NCBI GenBank assembly: GCA_023078555.1 | Contig: CM041196.1 | Coordinates: 5,839,658 to 5,903,657, forward strand | From: Ulva prolifera | Lineage: Eukaryota; Chlorophyta; Ulvophyceae; Ulvales; Ulvaceae | DNA: 64,000 nucleotides | Direction: 5' to 3' | Shown here: piece after piece, positions 58,318 through 64,000 of the stretch | Position numbering within the stretch: position 1 is the stretch's first letter | Layout: each line of letters opens with the position of its first letter | Position numbers and translations under genes: made by a program | Notes under the pieces: model-generated | What the model was told of the DNA's origin: nothing | Database searches by the model: none | What the model saw: only the letters and a program-made list of their open reading frames with translations

Positions 58318-59576
58318 ATAGGTGATGTAGCGCAGGACTGCAGGACCAGTCTGCGACTACTAGTCCTGCTACTCAGTGCGACACTATCACTGATCATTTG
58401 CAAGCGTGTCATGTATGTCTACTCAATCAAAGCATCTGGCAACATGGGATAGTGAGCTAAGGCGTGGGGCAGCCTGATATGCACCGCAGCTTGAGCTGAA
58501 GCGGAGGTGACACCTGAGGTGACACACTCCGGAGGCCTGCACGCCCAGCGCATGTATGGCACCACCAGGGTGTGCAGCTGTTTCAGTGGGACTGTGTCAC
58601 CTGGGCCATGGTATTCACAGAGTTCAGGACGGCTCTCGATCATGATGATACGCAGACAGCAGCATGGAAAAGGTACACTTACACCAATCGACACAACAAG
58701 TGCATCCAGGGTACGGAGATTGGTCAAGTCGTCGAGGTATCTTACAGGTACCCCTTCACTGCATGGCAGCTATTTCATATTATATATAGTAATGTAAATT
58801 GCTGTTACGTACCTAGAAAGCGTGCAATCGTGTGAGCTTTTCAGTCCCACTGCACGGCTTATGCTGGACATTGGGAGGTGTGGCCAGGATTTGCAAATAA
58901 AGTGAGGAACCAGTAGGTCTGGCTACTACCCTGCATACCTGATTCCCTACATGCTTATAAAGACTGCGATTTTGCCGCCAGGGAGAGATGCAGAGGCTTC
59001 TCCGTTTCCCTCACTTGAAACCAGGTGTTTTTTTGGTGGTGTGCATCCAACAGACCGGCACACAAGCACGTGGTGCAGCAAGTTACTGCAGGTAACAGCA
59101 TAACGATATGCTATCGCGTTACAAAGACAATTTTGTCAGCCTTCTGTGCAAAAGGACTACAACTCATGCGTCCCAAGGAGTCAGTCTGGAAAATGAAGAA
59201 TCAAATCGAACAGCACCAAAGCGACGACCTGGCATCATGCTCCCGCCGAGAGCCTGCGCAGTGACAGGCAGTACAGCTCACAGCCTCGAACATCCGCTAG
59301 CAGACGCACCCACCCAGCCGCCCGCGGTACAGTAACCCAGCACAGCCGCTCCTCCCTGGGCGGCTCAGCCCAGGGCGACATGCAGGATGCAGCTCAGCAA
59401 CGCTGGCTCACATGTGTTTCATCCTGCATGCCCTGCCTGCTGCGATTACACATACACTCGCCGCAGGCCTCAGGTGAGCATGCCTGGGCAGAAAGCCACG
59501 TATGATATGTGCTCTGGAGGCTTGCAGCCTAGAGTACATCAAGATCCGTCCCGGGTCGCTCCGCTCTGGTATCAGC

Positions 59577-62500
59577 TTACCACTTGAAGACAAACTTCGC
59601 CTTCTTGCCGGCGATGCAGCGGCCACCGCTGCTAACCTCCAAGCCCTCGGCGCAGGGCACATCACCTGCAGCTGCCCGCCACTGTCACAACACGATCCGT
59701 GCTCTTGCAAGTGATCGATCTCTTTCAGAATCGCCGCTGCTGACAAATTGACAGTTGCAGAGATTAACGGCTAACAGCAGGGACACTTCCGCACACACCC
59801 GAACGAAGCAGTACATCAGCGTGAGGCATCACAGTCGGTGCATGAGGAGGGGGCGCACCATCACAAGCGATGTAGCCATCTGTGCCGCACTGCGAGCAGA
59901 AGCCCATGCGGCAGATGGTGTTATCGTCCTCGCACTTGTCGCCAGGGCAGCAGACCTCGCTCTTGCCGCCGCACTCCTCGGGCGCGGGCTGGCAGAAGCC
60001 TCCGATCGCCACCAGGTCGTCAACGCAGGGGGAGTCACCTGCATGCATCGGTACAGTCCGCTTCACGCTGTAAAGAGCACGCAGCGATGTGGACGGCTGT
60101 GCAAGAGGGATCGAGCAGTTCCTCGCCGAAGCCCGACAGGCCTCTGGGGTCTGAGCCAGGCGACGCAGACATGAAACAGCTCTGCGTTGAGTCCAGACAG
60201 TATAGGACTCTACATACTATAGAGGCCGGTACAGGCACGCAGCAGCTCCATGTTGGGTGAAGACGCTGAGATGCAGGCAAAGTAGAACACGTGCTACGGC
60301 AGGATCGGCACATCCATCCACATGATGACGATGCCATATACATTCCATTCCAGCTCTCAATTGAGAGACAATGAGCAGCAAGTAAGTAGCGTGGACGGCG
60401 AGGGTGCGGAGGCAGCGCGGGGGGCGCACCGGCGCAGGTCTGCTTGCCGAGGGTTCCGCAGGGCAGGCAGAAGCCCTGGGCGCAGATGAGGCCGCCTTCG
60501 CACACGTCGCCGGCGCAGCACTCCTCGTTCGCCTCACCGCAGTCTGGCGCCGCGCAGATGCCGTCAGAGTCCTCGAGGCCCTCGTTACATGGGGACACGC
60601 CGTCCTCTGCACAGCAGCGTCACCCTTACAATTCAAGCAAGCACCAAAGGCTCGTGGACGGTACGTGCAGCTGAGACCAGTACGAGCCAGCCGATTACAT
60701 CACGTAATCACGGCACATGGCGCTGCAGGTAGCGACGGAGATGGCCGAGCTCACGATGAGCTGCGCCAGGCAGGGCATAGCAGCACCTCAATGTCCAATA
60801 GGATACGGCTCAGTAAATTTAGATTTCCTGTACTCTTACCTCATGCTATGGGAGTGCACATCCTCTTTGTAGACCAGGATGCGGGCAGCTCGGCTTCCTT
60901 CAGGCAGCACTGTGCAGACGACGCTAGGAACAAAGAGGAGGGGAGCAGATTTCGATGCTGACGCTTGGCTGGCAGATTATACTTTTTTTCCAGGCAGAAC
61001 CAAGGTGTGATGGGGGCCGCACCAGTGCAGAGGGGCTGGCCCTCCTTGCCGCAGGGGACGCAGGTGCCGCCGACGCAGCCGAGGCTGTGTGCGTCACACT
61101 TGTCGCCCGGGCAGCAGGTCTCGCCGTTAGCTCCACAGGGAGCCTCAGAGCAGATGCCTTCAACGTCAACCAGGTCTCCCTCGCAGATTGGCGCGTCATC
61201 GCAGATGGGCTCGCCGAGCTTGCCACAGGGGGGCTCAGAGCAGATGCCACCAACATCGATCAGGTCACCCTCGCAGATTGGCGCCTCGTCACAGATGGGC
61301 TCGCCGAGCTTGCCGCAGGGAGGTGCGGAGCAGATGCCGTTGCTGTCGACGAGGCCGGTGTTGCATGGAGACACGCCGTCCTCTGCACACACAATTGCAG
61401 AAGTCTCAGAATCATGTTGCATGTACCTAGCCTTGGCCAAGGCAAAAGTGGCAGCCTAGCGGTAGCCGTGCAGGAGCTTGAGACTCTCTAGGCGACAACA
61501 AAGGAATGCGATGGCAGATGCTGCCCCTTTCGAATTGCTCTAGTGCGAGACCTGCGCAAGCATGCACAAAATGGCACAGTCCAAGAGCTTCCACCAGCTG
61601 CAGCGTCTGGGATGATTGAGCTCAATCCTCGTGTCTCGCATGGAATGAATCATACAGTCATGGCCCTGTATTTAACTAAGCCGCATGGTATCGATACAAC
61701 ATCAATTCGGAGAGTCAGCGTCAATCCAGTACATCCATCCCAGCTCAGATCCTAGCACAGATAGATGATACTTTCAACACGACTGCTCCAGTCATCCACA
61801 CAGCACGCCGCTACAGAATGCAGCTGACGCTAAAAGGAATCAAAGATCCAGACACAGAAGCGCATGTGCATGGCCTGCTGGCAAGCAGAATTGAGCGATG
61901 TCATCGAGAGCTGCAGAGGCGCACCAGTGCAGAGGGGCTCGCCGAGCTTGCCGCAGGGTGTGCAGGTGCCGCCGACGCAGCCGAGGCTGTGCAGGTCACA
62001 CTTGTCGCCGGGGCAGCAGGTCTCGCCGCTGCCGCCGCAGGGCGCCTCGGAGCAGACGCCGTCGATGTCGATCAGGTCACCCTCGCAGATTGGCGCTTCA
62101 TCGCAGATGGGCTCGCCGAGCTTGCCGCATGGTGCCTTGGAGCAGATGCCGCCAATGTCGACCAGGTCACCCTCGCAGATTGGCGCTTCGTCGCAGATGG
62201 GCTCGCCGAGCTTGCCGCATGGCGCCTTGGAGCAGATGCCGCCAATGTCGACCAGGTCACCCTCGCAGATTGGCGCTTCGTCGCAGATGGGCTCGCCGAG
62301 CTTGCCGCATGGCGCCTTGGAGCAGATGCCGCCAATGTCGACCAGGTCACCCTCGCAGATGGGCGCTTCGTCGCAGATGGGCTCGCCGAGCTTGCCGCAT
62401 GGCGCCTTGGAGCAGATGCCGCCAATGTCGACCAGGTCACCCTCGCAGATTGGCGCTTCGTCGCAGATGGGCTCGCCGAGCTTGCCGCATGGCGCCTTGG

Positions 62501-63825
62501 AGCAGATGCCGCCAATGTTGACCAGGTCACCCTCGCAGATGGGCGCTTCGTCGCAGATGGGCTCGCCGAGCTTGCCGCATGGCGCCTTGGAGCAGATGCC
62601 GCCAATGTCGACCAGGTCACCCTCGCAGATTGGCGCTTCGTCGCAGATGGGCTCGCCGAGCTTGCCGCATGGCGCCTTGGAGCAGATGCCGCCAATGTCG
62701 ACCAGGTCACCCTCGCAGATTGGCGCTTCGTCGCAGATGGGCTCGCCGAGCTTGCCGCAGGGAGGTGTGGAGCAGATGCCGTTGCTGTCGACAAGGCCAG
62801 TGTTGCATGGAGACACGCCGTCCTCTGCACACAGAACCGTGGTCGAGTCACATGATCCAAATGTACTGTGATCTCAAATGTGTTCACTGTTCTTTCAACT
62901 ATTTCATGTTTCAAAATCCACCATACAGAGGCCACACCCACAGCCACACTTTGTCTGGCATGTCAAATGGATGGTACTGTATGGACCTACCTCTGACACG
63001 ACGTCGCCGAGAGAAACCAGAGGAACAAGGGTCACAACACACTGCAGGTGGCATGGCAAAATTCACCCGCGCTTCATAAAGGCTAGTTCGATCCACGTTC
63101 CAAGCTCAGACATTGCATTCAGTTTCATCTTAAGCACAGTGCAAAACAGTAATGTTCCAAGTGCGTACGTTGCACAAGAGAGGTTGTAGGCGCACCAGTG
63201 CAGAGGGGCTCGCCGAGCTTGCCGCAGGGTGTGCAGGTGCCACTGACGCAGCCGAGGCTGTGCAGGTCACACTTGTCACCGGGGCAGCAGGTCTCGCCGC
63301 TGCCGCCGCAGGGCGCCTCGGAGCAGACGCCGTCGATGTCGATCAGGTCACCCTCGCAGATGGGCGCTTCATCGCAGATGGGCTCGCCGAGCTTGCCGCA
63401 TGGCGCCTTGGAGCAGATGCCGCCAATGTCGACCAGGTCACCCTCGCAGATTGGCGCTTCATCGCAGATGGGCTCGCCGAGCTTGCCGCATGGCGCCTTG
63501 GAGCAGATGCCGCCAATGTCGACCAGGTCACCCTCGCAGATTGGCGCTTCGTCGCAGATGGGCTCGCCGAGCTTGCCGCATGGCGCCTTGGAGCAGATGC
63601 CGCCAATGTCGACCAGGTCACCCTCGCAGATTGGCGCTTCGTCGCAGATGGGCTCGCCGAGCTTGCCGCATGGCGCCTTGGAGCAGATGCCGCCAATGTC
63701 GACCAGGTCACCCTCGCAGATTGGCGCTTCGTCGCAGACGGGCTCGCCGAGCTTGCCGCAGGGAGGTGCGGAGCAGATGCCGTTGCTGTCGACGAGGCCA
63801 GTGTTGCATGGAGACACGCCGTCCT
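59577..63825 (-). CDS. CRP-D: repeat-expanded secreted cysteine-rich protein, 5' end off the window
   Basis: Six visible minus-strand exons: 63825-63196, 62824-61925, 61382-61023, 60606-60430, 60038-59859 and 59665-59577. The signal-peptide exon must lie right of the window. The last three match CRP-C: a 59-residue 'LGKQTC' module, a 60-residue 'GFCQPAPEECGG' module and a basic tail (KKAKFVFKW). The three upstream exons are ordinary modules expanded inside: each starts SPCNTGLVDSNGICS, then has 5, 8 or 2 copies of a 30-residue unit built on CGKLGEPICDEAPICEGDL, and finishes with the usual CCPGDKC half. Their lengths are 630, 900 and 360 bases, each 180 plus a multiple of 90 (5, 8, 2), so frame and phase 1-1 are kept. 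At least 778 residues are visible. Expected to be secreted and disulfide-rich, possibly elongated and wall-associated. Confidence 0.82.
61139..61318 (-). repeat. 90-bp tandem repeat array in CRP-D, 2 copies
   Basis: Two diverged 90-base units; protein units carry DVGGICSEPPCG and DVEGICSEAPCG. The oldest-looking array of the three. Confidence 0.85.
62041..62760 (-). repeat. 90-bp tandem repeat array in CRP-D, 8 copies
   Basis: Units begin at 62041, 62131, 62221, 62311, 62401, 62491, 62581 and 62671. Apart from the first (a variant with DIDGVCSEAP) they are nearly identical, differing by isolated changes such as the N for D near 62520. Each codes 30 residues with cysteines at unit positions 4, 15, 20 and 27 when started at API. 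Confidence 0.95.
63312..63761 (-). repeat. 90-bp tandem repeat array in CRP-D, 5 copies
   Basis: Units begin at 63312, 63402, 63492, 63582 and 63672. The same variant unit (DIDGVCSEAP) lies at the low-coordinate end, as in the eight-copy array, so the exons share a common ancestor and then changed copy number. Confidence 0.95.
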
Positions 63826-64000
63826 CTGCACACAGCTTTGGTGTCAACAGCACAGCATGCATGTAGCATGGGTATCAGTGATCTCTGCCAGCTCCACATC
63901 CAGTACATGATCTAGCGCCACCTGATGTATTCCATAAATCATGCTTTTGAGACTGCAGTGTGCCATGACGTGTACCAGATGGCATGCGTTGACCATGGCC
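63826..64000. other. CRP-D intron, running off the window
   Basis: Minus-strand acceptor TGCAG just before the exon starting at 63825; the rest is intron sequence leading to an unseen exon. Confidence 0.5.

Larger units (their letters stand above)
53702..59576. other. Gene-poor spacer between CRP-C and CRP-D
   Basis: It holds the second copy of the CRP upstream duplication (53930-54700), a hairpin at 55447-55481 and retroelement fragments at 57865-57975 and 58140-58317. Minus-strand TGTAA at 59446-59450 is the probable CRP-D poly(A) signal. Plus-strand open frames at 55320-55580 and minus-strand frames near 57130-57410 have no support. Confidence 0.4.

Noticed and set aside
62041..62760. Regular tandem repeats as a CRISPR array
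   Set aside because: The 90-base units are contiguous with no unique spacers, lie in a coding exon, and the window is eukaryotic.
61818..62871. Long plus-strand open frames (about 335 to 345 codons) over the CRP-D repeats
   Set aside because: They are antisense shadows of the minus-strand repeat exons. They lack splice signals and the cysteine pattern, and exist because the 90-base unit has no stop in most frames.
30045..63825. CRP proteins as toxins or venom-like knots
   Set aside because: High cysteine content alone does not show toxicity; no match to a toxin family is evident and a structural wall or surface role is as likely.

Overview
The window is nuclear DNA of a eukaryote, most likely a green alga (Chlorophyta, perhaps a trebouxiophyte). 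The genes are split by GT-AG introns, many with the donor GTGCG. Several products are plastid-type: a SufE-NadA quinolinate synthase, a shikimate kinase, a plastid YidD-like protein and a cyanobacterial-type Ser/Thr kinase. TGTAA, the usual chlorophyte poly(A) signal, lies 20 to 540 bases past most stop codons. No operons, ribosome binding sites, CRISPR arrays or rRNA genes were seen. All exon models were built by hand from reading frame, splice sites and remembered family sequences, so they need transcript support.

Left part (1 to about 28.2 kb) is ordinary housekeeping sequence. In order: the C-terminal end of a NOC1/MAK21/CEBPZ-like ribosome-biogenesis protein (+); an unidentified gene (-); DBP5/LOS4 DEAD-box mRNA-export helicase (-); a YidD-like protein (+); quinolinate synthase (-); a FAM192A/NIP30-like nuclear protein (+); a TBC1D13-like Rab-GAP (-); a cyanobacterial-type membrane Ser/Thr kinase (+); shikimate kinase (-); and an atypical SDR/NmrA-like NAD(P)-binding protein (+). 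Four pairs are divergent and share 5' regions of about 0.2 to 1.1 kb: DBP5/YidD, QS/FAM192A-like, TBC/kinase and SK/SDR.

Right part (30 kb to the right edge) is the unusual region. Four paralogous genes lie on the minus strand (called CRP-A to CRP-D here). They encode secreted, extremely cysteine-rich modular proteins. Each complete gene has a signal-peptide exon, a variable number of 177-bp exons each coding one 59-residue, 10-cysteine module (all introns phase 1), a diverged penultimate module and a short basic C-terminal exon. CRP-A has 2 central modules, CRP-B 7, CRP-C 3, and CRP-D at least 3. CRP-D runs off the right edge, and within its module exons a 30-residue, 4-cysteine unit has been amplified as 90-bp repeats (2, 8 and 5 copies). 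A RING/IBR-like gene sits between CRP-A and CRP-B. The long spacers (33.7-35.3, 37.6-41.3, 46.2-51.0 and 53.7-59.6 kb) are gene-poor and hold 5'-truncated retrotransposon 3' ends, segmental duplications of CRP flanks and inverted repeats. One of these is a 35-bp stem in CRP-B intron 1 that pairs completely only as plus-strand RNA.

The best candidate for something undescribed is this CRP family: secreted proteins whose length changes at two levels, by duplicating whole exon modules and by expanding a half-module minisatellite inside an exon.
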